From positions 1-34,451 of IMG/VR virus record IMGVR_UViG_3300020385_000032: 34,451 nt of DNA; one strand, written 5' to 3'. Both the position numbers and the translations under genes were made by a program. This stretch comes from a virus. Below, one piece after another: positions 1 to 7,739 of the stretch. How positions within the stretch are numbered: position 1 is the stretch's first letter; each line of letters opens with the position of its first letter. Below the pieces are notes generated by a model that saw nothing but the letters and a program-made list of their open reading frames with translations, searched no databases and was not told the DNA's origin.

Positions 1-244
1 CAAATCCAGTCAACTCAAAGCCGAGTCGAGGAGCTGTCATTCTTACCTTAACATCATCATCAATAGATGATGGTTGTCGAAGTCTAACTAAAAACTTTTC
101 CTTTGGTCCATACCCCAAAGGAACACGAAGACTTTCTTTTACAGTATCATCTGCATTGTATCGCTTTACGTCAATTTCATTGAACAGCGTACCAAAGCCA
201 ACCACTAGCTTACGAACTGAATTGTTGTAGAAATGTCCGAACAT
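1..244 (-). CDS. 15: gp15-like proximal tail sheath stabilisation protein (partial, N-terminal 81 residues)
   Basis: The gene starts at 244 and runs off the left edge, so only about 81 residues are visible. The N-terminus MFGHFYNNSVRKLV, followed by FGTLFNEIDVKRYN and a stretch with VPLGYGPKEKF, matches the start of T4 gp15 (MFGYFYNSSFRR, LFSNIQIKR, VPITYASKEHF) residue by residue. In T4, gp15 forms a hexameric ring at the top of the tail that caps and stabilises the sheath and joins the tail to the neck. The start codon overlaps the gp14 stop (TGATG), and a strong Shine-Dalgarno sequence lies at 254-259. Position directly after gp13 and gp14 supports the call. Only the C-terminal part is unseen. 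Confidence 0.9.
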   Translation of the reverse strand, partial: MFGHFYNNSVRKLVVGFGTLFNEIDVKRYNADDTVKESLRVPLGYGPKEKFLVRLRQPSSIDDDVKVRMTAPRLGFELTGF

Positions 245-1167
245 CAGTAGTTACCCTCCGAGAATGGATCGGTGTCGGTGAAGTCAATAATGTCCCCTTC
301 ATCCACCGTCGTATCTATGATAGAAGAGTCATTGTATGCATCATCAGTTACTATGAGATCAGAGTTTGCTGTAGATGTGAGTGCATATACGGCAGTAGAG
401 TCATCACCCTTCACATTAGTTCCGCTAGAAAATGCCGAAGTGTTTGCAACAAGATCGTCTGCATTTGGATTAGTTCGTCCCTTGATTTCGTCTATTCGTA
501 GAACCTTGGTTGTAGAGTTCCAGTCAACCACCACGGCTGTTGCAGTTGCAAGTGCAAGAGAATCGCCTTGGTATATAGTTTCTCCATCAAAGAAGTTCAA
601 CCCACCCGACACATATGATCCGAGTGATAGATCAACAGCAAGAGTCTTACGGTCGTCATCGAAGGAATCAATCTCACTGAATCCACTGTCGATATCTTCG
701 CTGCTGTAAACAAAGAGTTCACATGAAAGTTTATATGTGTATAATTTTCCTAATTGGTAAAAAGGATTTTCGTGTTCTACGAATTTGATTTCAAATAGAC
801 CCTTTGAGAGTGGGAAGAAGATGAGATCTCCTTCTCTTGGTCGTGTGATCGTGCTGTCATGTGAAAATGATTCTTCAAACCTACGTTTGGATAGTATCAA
901 CTCAACAGAGTCTCTGATCTCAAGACCAAATTTGCTAATGAAATCACCATCACCACCGAAACCGTCGATGGAGTTAATAAACATTTCTATTTCCACGCCG
1001 TTTTCAAACTTGGAAATAGTATCTTCTGAAAATAGTTCATCTTCATTAACAAGTGTTCTTGGAATGTATACCATATCACGACCATGTATTTTGATCGATT
1101 CTATGGTAAGATCATGCAGAAGATCATTCTCTGAACTTACGTCCCTGAAGTAGCTATTTTTTGCCAT
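244..1167 (-). CDS. 14: gp14-like neck protein
   Basis: A 307-aa protein (T4 gp14 is 256 aa). In T4, gp14 with gp13 forms the neck that joins the DNA-filled head to the tail. The N-terminus (MAKNSYFRDV, then LLHDLTIESIKIHGRDMVYI) is the typical start of T4-like gp14, which recurs in marine T4-like phages as a short variable part followed by an 'ESI+I+G.D..Y.PR' block. Residues about 110-150 carry the REGDLIFFPLSKGLFEIKFVEH segment, also typical. The C-terminal third is acidic and rich in Asp, Ser and Thr, with no recognised domain. It starts 3 bases after the gp13 stop and overlaps gp15 by one base. The assignment rests on sequence pattern and on the gp13-gp14-gp15 order. Confidence 0.92.
   Translation of the reverse strand: MAKNSYFRDVSSENDLLHDLTIESIKIHGRDMVYIPRTLVNEDELFSEDTISKFENGVEIEMFINSIDGFGGDGDFISKFGLEIRDSVELILSKRRFEESFSHDSTITRPREGDLIFFPLSKGLFEIKFVEHENPFYQLGKLYTYKLSCELFVYSSEDIDSGFSEIDSFDDDRKTLAVDLSLGSYVSGGLNFFDGETIYQGDSLALATATAVVVDWNSTTKVLRIDEIKGRTNPNADDLVANTSAFSSGTNVKGDDSTAVYALTSTANSDLIVTDDAYNDSSIIDTTVDEGDIIDFTDTDPFSEGNY
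254..259 (-). promoter_or_regulatory. Shine-Dalgarno for gp15 inside the gp14 3' end
   Basis: The minus strand reads GGAGGG nine bases before the gp15 ATG, inside the last codons of gp14. It fixes the gp15 start and shows translational coupling. Confidence 0.7.
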
Positions 1168-1170
1168 TGA

Positions 1171-1944
1171 TTATCCCGTCATAAAATCTATTGGGAGTTC
1201 ATAGCGGAGTTGCATTTCTTGTTCTATCTTTTCCATCTCTTGTCTAGCTTCGTCCATTATTGCTCGTCCATTAAACTGAACACCGCCTGGTAATTGCATA
1301 CCTTCATACTTCGAAAGGTTAGTTCCCCACTGATGTCTGAATAGTTCGGTGGTGTATTTTTTGATAAATTTATCTTTGAATATTTCAGTATGTGTGTCGG
1401 GATCAAGAGCGGAATAACATTCAAACACAAGGAAATCACCAGCCTCAACGTCTTCACCCCAATTCATATCGATGTGAAGTTTGTTTGTGACCCGAGTAAA
1501 GCGAATCATCTTTTCTGGATCGAGCATTTGCTGTAGTAAGGTAAGGTGATTTTTTGTGATATTATATTGGCTGATTCCACCCATACCAGTTCGAGTGCCA
1601 TAGAAATCGTTGAGAGACATCTGGTAACGAACATCGAACATGTTTATCGTACTTTCAGAAAACTGAAACAATCTCACGACACTGACGATGCTGGAATCAA
1701 TACCATCGGTTGATATATACCCACCATTTAAATCACTTGATGCTCTATCTATTTCTTCTTGTGTAACTTGATGCTTATAGTATCTTCTTTCCACGCCATC
1801 AAAATGGTACTCCGTGAACAGAGAAATAGCCTCGTCTATTCTATCCTCTAGTTGAGAATCATCGACGTTTATTTCAATTACGGGTGCGCCCAATTTACGA
1901 AGACAATACTGTTTAAGTTCTTCTCTTGTGTTTGGTTCTGCCAT
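1171..1944 (-). CDS. 13: gp13-like neck protein
   Basis: A 257-aa protein (T4 gp13 is 309 aa). It is part of the neck and connects the packaged head to the tail with gp14. The N-terminus MAEPNTREELKQYCLRKLGA, then PVIEINVDDSQLEDRIDEAI and YHFDGVER, is the strongly conserved start seen in cyanophage-type gp13. The middle contains a conserved LNDFYG segment and NHLTLLQQML. The start is supported by a strong AAAAGGAG six bases upstream. It follows the longest gene-free gap in the window (32 bases) and precedes gp14 directly. No anomaly was seen. Confidence 0.93.
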   Translation of the reverse strand: MAEPNTREELKQYCLRKLGAPVIEINVDDSQLEDRIDEAISLFTEYHFDGVERRYYKHQVTQEEIDRASSDLNGGYISTDGIDSSIVSVVRLFQFSESTINMFDVRYQMSLNDFYGTRTGMGGISQYNITKNHLTLLQQMLDPEKMIRFTRVTNKLHIDMNWGEDVEAGDFLVFECYSALDPDTHTEIFKDKFIKKYTTELFRHQWGTNLSKYEGMQLPGGVQFNGRAIMDEARQEMEKIEQEMQLRYELPIDFMTG

Positions 1945-1976
1945 GAAAGACTCCTTTTACTATATTATGTATGCTT
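1945..1976 (-). promoter_or_regulatory. Leader of gp13 with strong Shine-Dalgarno (AAAAGGAG at 1951-1958)
   Basis: This 32-base gap is the longest gene-free stretch in the window. On the minus strand it carries CATAATATAG followed by AAAAGGAG six bases before the gp13 ATG. The AT-rich part is only loosely similar to the T4 late promoter TATAAATA, so promoter function is a guess. The ribosome binding site is clear. Confidence 0.5.
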
Positions 1977-2243
1977 TTAGGAGACCATTTCACTATTAAG
2001 ATATTGTTTTAAGTAAATTAGATCGTTCACTTTGGTACAATAGTTATTTCCTTTAGCCCAGTTTAACGGACCAGAAATTTGACACTTTCCATTACCACGA
2101 ACGTGTTTTTTGTTTTCGATGTAATGACGAGTCCAACCTTTGTGGTACTCATATTTAGGATCCAACGTTAAAAATAAATCTAAGTCAAAGGCTCTTCCGT
2201 TTATAACAACCTTTTCATCATCCTGAAAAAATGTCTTAGTCAT
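1977..2243 (-). CDS. Hypothetical 88-aa protein between fibre cassette and neck genes
   Basis: I do not recognise this 88-residue protein. It has no signal peptide and no membrane segment. It is mixed charged and aromatic, with two cysteines (in GKCQISG and NYCTKV), several His residues and a W-x-R-H pattern in its middle. It begins 3 bases after the stop of the LamG-containing fibre gene and ends 32 bases before gp13, on the same strand as everything around it. It is therefore expressed with the tail genes and is probably a small structural or accessory tail protein. The upstream ribosome binding site is weak, so its translation may depend on coupling to the gene before it. That this is a gene is inferred from the tight packing and the strand. 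Confidence 0.6.
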   Translation of the reverse strand: MTKTFFQDDEKVVINGRAFDLDLFLTLDPKYEYHKGWTRHYIENKKHVRGNGKCQISGPLNWAKGNNYCTKVNDLIYLKQYLNSEMVS

Positions 2244-2246
2244 TTA

Positions 2247-4421
2247 TTATGGTCCATATCCAAATTCAAACTCGACATCTGGAATTATTGGGACGTTCTG
2301 CGCTTTACCACCAGTTGATGCATCTTCGATACTATCAGCACCTTCAATGTCGGTTACAATTTCGGTGTGTGTTGCTCTTTTGCCGTTTCTGAATAGGATC
2401 ACATCAGTGAGGAATGCAGCAAGTTCATATCCAAAGATTCCAAAACTCTCGGTGTTTGAATTTTCTAGATAGAACACATCGTTAGATGCAGCAGCACACA
2501 ATCCCACTAATTCATTCGCTTCTAAAAGTTCATTTGTATTTTGATCAGTCGCCAAGAATGTGAGCTGTTGGAATGGACCTGTTGCTGCGTTGTCTCCAGT
2601 TCCATTTGTTCCTCCACTACCTCCAGTGAAGCCCGCAAATGTTTGCGCAAAGTCTCCAGGCGCTCCCGAAGATCCTGACATACCAGCAAAGTTAGTTTCT
2701 CGTGTGAACCGTATGTTCTCAATTTCAACTAAGGTTTCCTGATAACTGCTTAGTGTGAGGCCCGTTGTGATACCAAGTTCCACTCCTAATATTGGGTGTG
2801 TTGCTTCACTGTTACCTGTGATACCAGCAGTGTTCCCTCCACCCAGATCTTGTCCTCGGAGGAAACCTTGTGTGTTATTAAATCCAGTTGCCGATCCAGT
2901 CAATCCATATCGACTAAGAGTGATGACTCTTCTGTCGTCATCATATGTTCGTGCCACTCCTTCTGTGACATTATAACCACTCTCAACAAAAAGTGTGGAC
3001 TCATCAATGCCATTCATGGGAAGTAGTAGTTTGGTGAAGTTATTACCAGTAGATCCAAATGCAGGGACAGTCAGAGTTGCACCTATTGCAAGGGTGGTTC
3101 CTGTTGCCCCGTTTGGTCCACCGTCTAATATACCCGCACTTCCGACTACTGTTGTGGTGTCAAAGTCCACTTGGACATGATCAATGTATCCTTCAAATCC
3201 TTGTCTTCCCGTAGTTCTAGATCCAATATTAAACGGAACCGCTGCATCTTGGAAAATTTCTTCAGTTGCACCCAAAGAGGATACGGCTCTAAGTACACCA
3301 TTGAGATACATTCTACCTTCAAGATCTCCAAATTCAATTTGAATATGAGTCCAGTCATTCAAGGTAACGCCAGCTATGGGTAAGTTTGCTGTCATTGATT
3401 TGTTAAATGATGAGGCAGAATCGTTGGTTGAGTATGTAAATATGAATGCATTTGGAGAGTTGTCTTTTATTAACTCATACGCACCAACTCCAGTTGAATC
3501 ATTTTTCTTACTGAATATAATTTGTTCTCCACTTGGTGATGCATCAGAGAACTTTACAAATGTTGACATTTTAGAAAGGTACTTAGATGTTCCATCAAAG
3601 GTGAATCCTGAACTACTGTTAATAGATAACCCAGGCCCAGTGGTGCCTAAGGTTGGAACTCCGCTAAAGTAAGCTGAAGCAGAACCAAACTTCTTTTGTG
3701 ATGAGTCGTGTTTAACACCTGTGTTGATTACCTTGTATACACTTTGTTCGATTTGTTCATCAAATTGATATACACCAACACCCTCAACATCAGCACTAAG
3801 ACCAAACGATACACCATCAACCGCTTGTAGTCTGATTATATTATGACCAGTTGGAAGAGATACATCGAAAGAACCCGTGAGTCCGCTAGTTCCCGTGGAT
3901 CCCGAAACCTTTGTCGCAATCAACTGATGATCATCAAATCCTCGAACGCTGTATATACCGTCTAACACTGTGGATGCAGAATCTATGATTTGGAAGTGAT
4001 CTCCTCTTCTTGCCTTGAGTTGCTCAAACTCAGGAAAGAAGTTCCAAACATAGCGAGATGTTGTGTTGTCTGGTAAAACAGAAAAGGTTCCAGACATTGT
4101 TGATCCTGTTACGTGTTGACCGCCTAAAATTAAACGACCTATCACATCATGAGAAGCTAGAAGTCTTTGTGGAACATCGTATTGGATTACGCCAGGAATT
4201 CTATCTGAATATAGATCGGAGGTGTTGGATAAATTTGTCTCGGGGACTGAACTTGTTGAGAGAGAATCATTGGTATCAACAAAGGAAACTTGACCCGTGT
4301 TTGACTGGATTGGAATGATGTTCTCTTTGGAGTCGATGATCTCAGAAAGAATTGAGTCATCTCCAGTCTTTCTGATTTCTCCAGTTTCTTTATTGAAGAT
4401 CGCAAATCTTTTGGTGGACAT
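2247..4421 (-). CDS. Tail fibre / adhesin with LamG-like lectin domain
   Basis: A 724-aa protein. Residues about 235-430 have the pattern of a LamG/concanavalin A-like jelly roll: FGSASAYFSG, an STFVKFSD strand, LNDWTHIQIEF, GRMYLNGVL, NIGSR and FEGYIDHVQV. These are the usual landmarks of LamG_3-type domains, which bind glycans in many phage adhesins. The N-terminal 230 residues are beta-rich. The stretch from about 580 to 620 is Gly/Ser/Thr-rich and resembles a fibre linker. The N-terminus (KRFAIFNKETGEIRKTG) may be the attachment end, which is inference. It overlaps the preceding beta-helix spike gene by one base (TAATG). It most likely helps recognise the host surface as a distal fibre or baseplate appendage. 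I cannot assign it to T4 gp34-37 or gp12. Confidence 0.72.
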   Translation of the reverse strand: MSTKRFAIFNKETGEIRKTGDDSILSEIIDSKENIIPIQSNTGQVSFVDTNDSLSTSSVPETNLSNTSDLYSDRIPGVIQYDVPQRLLASHDVIGRLILGGQHVTGSTMSGTFSVLPDNTTSRYVWNFFPEFEQLKARRGDHFQIIDSASTVLDGIYSVRGFDDHQLIATKVSGSTGTSGLTGSFDVSLPTGHNIIRLQAVDGVSFGLSADVEGVGVYQFDEQIEQSVYKVINTGVKHDSSQKKFGSASAYFSGVPTLGTTGPGLSINSSSGFTFDGTSKYLSKMSTFVKFSDASPSGEQIIFSKKNDSTGVGAYELIKDNSPNAFIFTYSTNDSASSFNKSMTANLPIAGVTLNDWTHIQIEFGDLEGRMYLNGVLRAVSSLGATEEIFQDAAVPFNIGSRTTGRQGFEGYIDHVQVDFDTTTVVGSAGILDGGPNGATGTTLAIGATLTVPAFGSTGNNFTKLLLPMNGIDESTLFVESGYNVTEGVARTYDDDRRVITLSRYGLTGSATGFNNTQGFLRGQDLGGGNTAGITGNSEATHPILGVELGITTGLTLSSYQETLVEIENIRFTRETNFAGMSGSSGAPGDFAQTFAGFTGGSGGTNGTGDNAATGPFQQLTFLATDQNTNELLEANELVGLCAAASNDVFYLENSNTESFGIFGYELAAFLTDVILFRNGKRATHTEIVTDIEGADSIEDASTGGKAQNVPIIPDVEFEFGYGP

Positions 4422-6367
4422 TACGCTTCTACCCCGTTAATCTCTATGTACCCAGTTTTAAGAGCCTCTTTATATAGCTTAGAACTGTCCACGGTTGAAT
4501 TTGAACAACGAACAATGGAACCATATGTTGAATTTATTTCATCAAGTGTTCCCGTACCACTAAATGTTATCTCATTACCAATAATCGTTGAGTTGTACAA
4601 TGCTTGAATTCCGTTGGCCCCGTATGAACCGACACTACACGATACAATATTTGTATTTGAATTTGTAGCACTGACTAACACACTTCCTGCAATTCCGTTT
4701 GCAGAATCCTGACCTGTTGATTCGAAGGACACGTCGTATAGTCGAGAGAAAGAAGAATCCGAAATGGCGTGTCCTACTGCATCTCCTGACGAATGGAAGT
4801 ATGGTCCAACAGTAGAAGATGAACATTCAGTGACGCTGACTCCCCGATTTATATTATCCATTGCGTCTGAACTGGATACACTTAGAGAAGAGTTTTTGTC
4901 TGTGTAATACCCAAACCCGTTTCTGAACGATATACAACCAACACATTCTGCGTTTGAATTTAATCTAGAACCAAATCCGATGCCACCTTCTTTAGAAGAA
5001 CTATAATTAGTAGCAGCGTCTTGGAAGTTGTATGCAGATACTGATCTAACTGCGATTATGTTACTGTTTCGTTTAGATACGAATCCGTCGAGACCCGAAC
5101 CCACTGCGGTGCAAGCAGTGAACGTTCCTTCTGACTGTTGGTTAACAACATAGGCAGATTCCCAAGCTCCACTTACCATAAAGCTAGAGAGGGCTGCTTG
5201 TGAGTTTTCCGAAACAAGAACTCCAGTTCCACAATATGTAACTGCGTTGAAACTGACGCTACCAGAAATGTCTTGTCTAATCAAAGACTTATTTCTTGCC
5301 GCGATTCCGACTTTGAAGTTTTTGACGGCAACTGCATTTCCTAGAATCATTTCGGAACCATTTTCTGCCAGAACACCCGTCTTTGTGGAAGGAGTTCCGT
5401 TGCTTGGATCCGTGGTAATTACGGCTATGTTTTCTAGTTTAAGACCAGATCCTTTTGTAATTCTTACTCCGTTTGAACCTGAGCTGACCGAAATAGTCGC
5501 TTTAATATGTCTGCACGGAATTGAAGTGGCGTTTGATGAAAATAAATCAACTGAGGTTGGATCAGATGTAGTGTGTACTCTACTTGTGATTGAGTTTGAA
5601 ATACCATCATAGGGATTTCTATTTCTTATATTGTTCTCTAAGACAAGTTGCTTTGTGGTAGTAAAATCCCTACCAGACGATTTGATTTCGAAAGCTCCAA
5701 CACCGAACAGTCTTCTTGTGGTGGCTTCTGATTCAGAATAACGATCTGGATTAGTTGAGTTTGCAGAAAGACCAAAGGTAGCATAATTACCAAGAGAACT
5801 TAAATTGTGATTGAGTTGTAGTTCACCTGCGCCTATTCCTGATGCCGAGACTGCGGTTTCATGGTGTGGTGATGCTACAATCATTGTTCCCGCAGATGTA
5901 GTTGAAATATCATGATCGACTGAGAAGTTTAAAATATGAATAAAGCGAGATTTACTTTCAACTCCACCAGTTTCGCTGCTCAAAAATGGAGTATAAGTTC
6001 CATACCTAAGCCTACCCACTCTACCACTGAAGGCTGTTGTATCGGTATATGAAGTCACCTCAGTTGCGGTTTTCACTAAAGTGCTTGGACCTTTGAGTGT
6101 GATTCTATTTCCCTGTGGGTGATCCATCACCAGTTCGCTGACAGTGTTATATGTACCTTCCGCTACGTTGATTGTGACTGTGCAGTCTTTCGCAAAGTAG
6201 AAAGCCTTAAGGTAATCAAAGGCTTTACTTATTGTACCAAATGGAGATGTTGATATTGTACCACTGTTGCTGGTGTCATTACCAGTAGTAGACACATACA
6301 GATCGATAGCTCCTCTTAAGGTCTGTCTATCACCTGGTCTTACTCTTGATCTAATTGCTACTGACAT
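4421..6367 (-). CDS. Tailspike-like protein with right-handed parallel beta-helix
   Basis: A 648-aa protein. From about residue 20 it reads LRGAIDLYVSTTGNDTSNSG, then SPFGTISKAFDYLKA and VTINVAEGTY, which is the classic opening of pectate-lyase-like beta-helix proteins (DUF1565/Pectate_lyase_3 type). The remaining roughly 500 residues are short Ser/Asn/Gly-rich beta segments with recurring patterns such as GVLAENGSEM, VGIAARNKSLI and GVLVSENSQA, spaced like helix rungs. Such proteins are usually trimeric spikes that bind or cut surface polysaccharide; I see no catalytic residues I can name. The N-terminus SVAIRSRVRPGDRQTLRG is likely the virion-attachment end, by inference. The start is preceded only by an A-rich weak ribosome binding region. 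It lies between two other adhesin genes. Confidence 0.75.
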   Translation of the reverse strand: MSVAIRSRVRPGDRQTLRGAIDLYVSTTGNDTSNSGTISTSPFGTISKAFDYLKAFYFAKDCTVTINVAEGTYNTVSELVMDHPQGNRITLKGPSTLVKTATEVTSYTDTTAFSGRVGRLRYGTYTPFLSSETGGVESKSRFIHILNFSVDHDISTTSAGTMIVASPHHETAVSASGIGAGELQLNHNLSSLGNYATFGLSANSTNPDRYSESEATTRRLFGVGAFEIKSSGRDFTTTKQLVLENNIRNRNPYDGISNSITSRVHTTSDPTSVDLFSSNATSIPCRHIKATISVSSGSNGVRITKGSGLKLENIAVITTDPSNGTPSTKTGVLAENGSEMILGNAVAVKNFKVGIAARNKSLIRQDISGSVSFNAVTYCGTGVLVSENSQAALSSFMVSGAWESAYVVNQQSEGTFTACTAVGSGLDGFVSKRNSNIIAVRSVSAYNFQDAATNYSSSKEGGIGFGSRLNSNAECVGCISFRNGFGYYTDKNSSLSVSSSDAMDNINRGVSVTECSSSTVGPYFHSSGDAVGHAISDSSFSRLYDVSFESTGQDSANGIAGSVLVSATNSNTNIVSCSVGSYGANGIQALYNSTIIGNEITFSGTGTLDEINSTYGSIVRCSNSTVDSSKLYKEALKTGYIEINGVEA

Positions 6368-6391
6368 TTATTTCTTTCTTTTAGATTACTG

Positions 6392-7723
6392 TTAGTCCGT
6401 CGTTGGTACGCCATCATTACAGAGCGATATATCACCAACACATTCACCTTCACATAGCTCTTGTCCATCAGGACACTGATCTTCACCGAATACATTTGGA
6501 TTAAACAGAATGTCAGATCCAACTTCACCTAGTTGTATTGCAAAGATATTGAACGGTCTGTTTTCAATACCTGTGCCCACATCCACACTTGACTTAACCG
6601 CTAGAACTCTTCTATCTGTTGTGTTAGAGGCAGTACAGATGATGTCGTGTATGCCGGTGTCATCGGTCGAAGTTGCATCATGTTCTGTGAACGTTGGAGA
6701 TACTATGAAAATGGGACTCGCTAAAGGTTCGTTGTCGAAAAACTCACCAAAGCGACGAATATTGTCACCAGTCGCAGTCATTGAATCGTTTAGATTAATG
6801 AAGAGAGTTGTTCCAGCTGGCATCGATGCATGAGTCACTCCGTCATACGACATCCCGAGTGCGCCCTCTACGCTGGTAGACGCTCTAGTACAAAGACCTG
6901 CCGCAGATCCCACGATTCTGGGACCAACCATTTGCTGTATCGCAAAGTTCTGATGAATGTTCTCAAACTCTGATACGTCAACGCCAGTTTCCAACTGGAC
7001 GTTCGAGAAGTCAACAGTTGACCCTGCGTAATCTACTGCTGCAACGAGATCGTTTTCGTTAGCAATGGTGGCTCCTGCTTGTAGGTAAAAGTCTAACTGA
7101 GTATAGTTGTCACCAGAGTTACCGACAAATTTACCAGAAATACTTGGAACATTAAACTGGAGTGTGTGTCTTTTCCAATCAGTTCCCAAGACAACTTCCT
7201 GACCTGGGATGAATATGGTGGAAGATGCATTGGCTCCCAGTCCAAACTCATCAGCGACACCAGCTTCTCCGAAAACTTGTCGTAGTCCAACACCTAACTT
7301 TGCATCTGCTGATGCACCTTTAGCATAGAATGATAATGTCACTGAGTTGTTCTGAAGAAGTCTTACGTTTGGAATTCTCTGTTCTAATGCGAGAACAAAG
7401 TCACCCTCATCTGGAGATCCCGCAGTTACTTTACCTTTATTGATACTTAAGAAGTAGTTTGGATTTCCACCAACAGCAGATTCACCGACAGCATGAGGTC
7501 TTTTATCAACAGTAAGAAGATCCGATGTTGATCCAGCTTCTCCTGCTCCATATCGAATAGACCAGTTGTTTGAGGTGCTGTACCTTCGAGGTATTGCATT
7601 TTTAACTGCACCTATGGCAAATGTATTACCAGCATCCCAGCTTGCAAATGATGCATTCGAAATTTGGTTTCGAAGTGCATCTCTTCCGAGGGATCCTTTA
7701 ACGTTGATTGCTGATGAACTCAT
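6392..7723 (-). CDS. Short tail fibre protein with jelly-roll-like module and Cys-rich C-terminus
   Basis: A 443-aa protein. Residues about 18-255 form a module that also occurs at the end of the 1183-aa fibre. Shared landmarks are N-x-S-F-x-x-W near the start, ALEQRI, VTLSFYAKG, a GTDWKRHTLQFNVP segment and a final NVQLETG...FE. This looks like the carbohydrate-binding-like jelly roll found in many marine phage fibres. Residues 256-410 continue with IQQMVGPRIVGS and a second beta-rich domain that may be the host-contact tip. The last 30 residues hold C417, C424, C428 and C435 in a C-x2-G-x-E-x-C-x3-C-V pattern similar to the end of gp6 in this window. AGGATA seven bases upstream supports the ATG. 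The role in adsorption is inferred. Confidence 0.68.
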   Translation of the reverse strand: MSSSAINVKGSLGRDALRNQISNASFASWDAGNTFAIGAVKNAIPRRYSTSNNWSIRYGAGEAGSTSDLLTVDKRPHAVGESAVGGNPNYFLSINKGKVTAGSPDEGDFVLALEQRIPNVRLLQNNSVTLSFYAKGASADAKLGVGLRQVFGEAGVADEFGLGANASSTIFIPGQEVVLGTDWKRHTLQFNVPSISGKFVGNSGDNYTQLDFYLQAGATIANENDLVAAVDYAGSTVDFSNVQLETGVDVSEFENIHQNFAIQQMVGPRIVGSAAGLCTRASTSVEGALGMSYDGVTHASMPAGTTLFINLNDSMTATGDNIRRFGEFFDNEPLASPIFIVSPTFTEHDATSTDDTGIHDIICTASNTTDRRVLAVKSSVDVGTGIENRPFNIFAIQLGEVGSDILFNPNVFGEDQCPDGQELCEGECVGDISLCNDGVPTTD

Positions 7724-7739
7724 GTATAATTATCCTATA

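Noticed and set aside
785-1153. Plus-strand open frame of 122 aa inside gp14
   Set aside because: Antisense to a well-supported gp14; Ser-rich composition typical of the complement of Asp/Glu/Arg codons.
4461-4480. TATATAAA on the minus strand near the end of the spike gene
   Set aside because: It could serve the LamG fibre, but its spacing and two differences from the late consensus give no real support, and the gene is coupled by TAATG overlap.
5247-5612. Plus-strand open frame of 121 aa
   Set aside because: It is antisense to the beta-helix spike gene; no recognisable motif, and all neighbours in this unit run on the minus strand.
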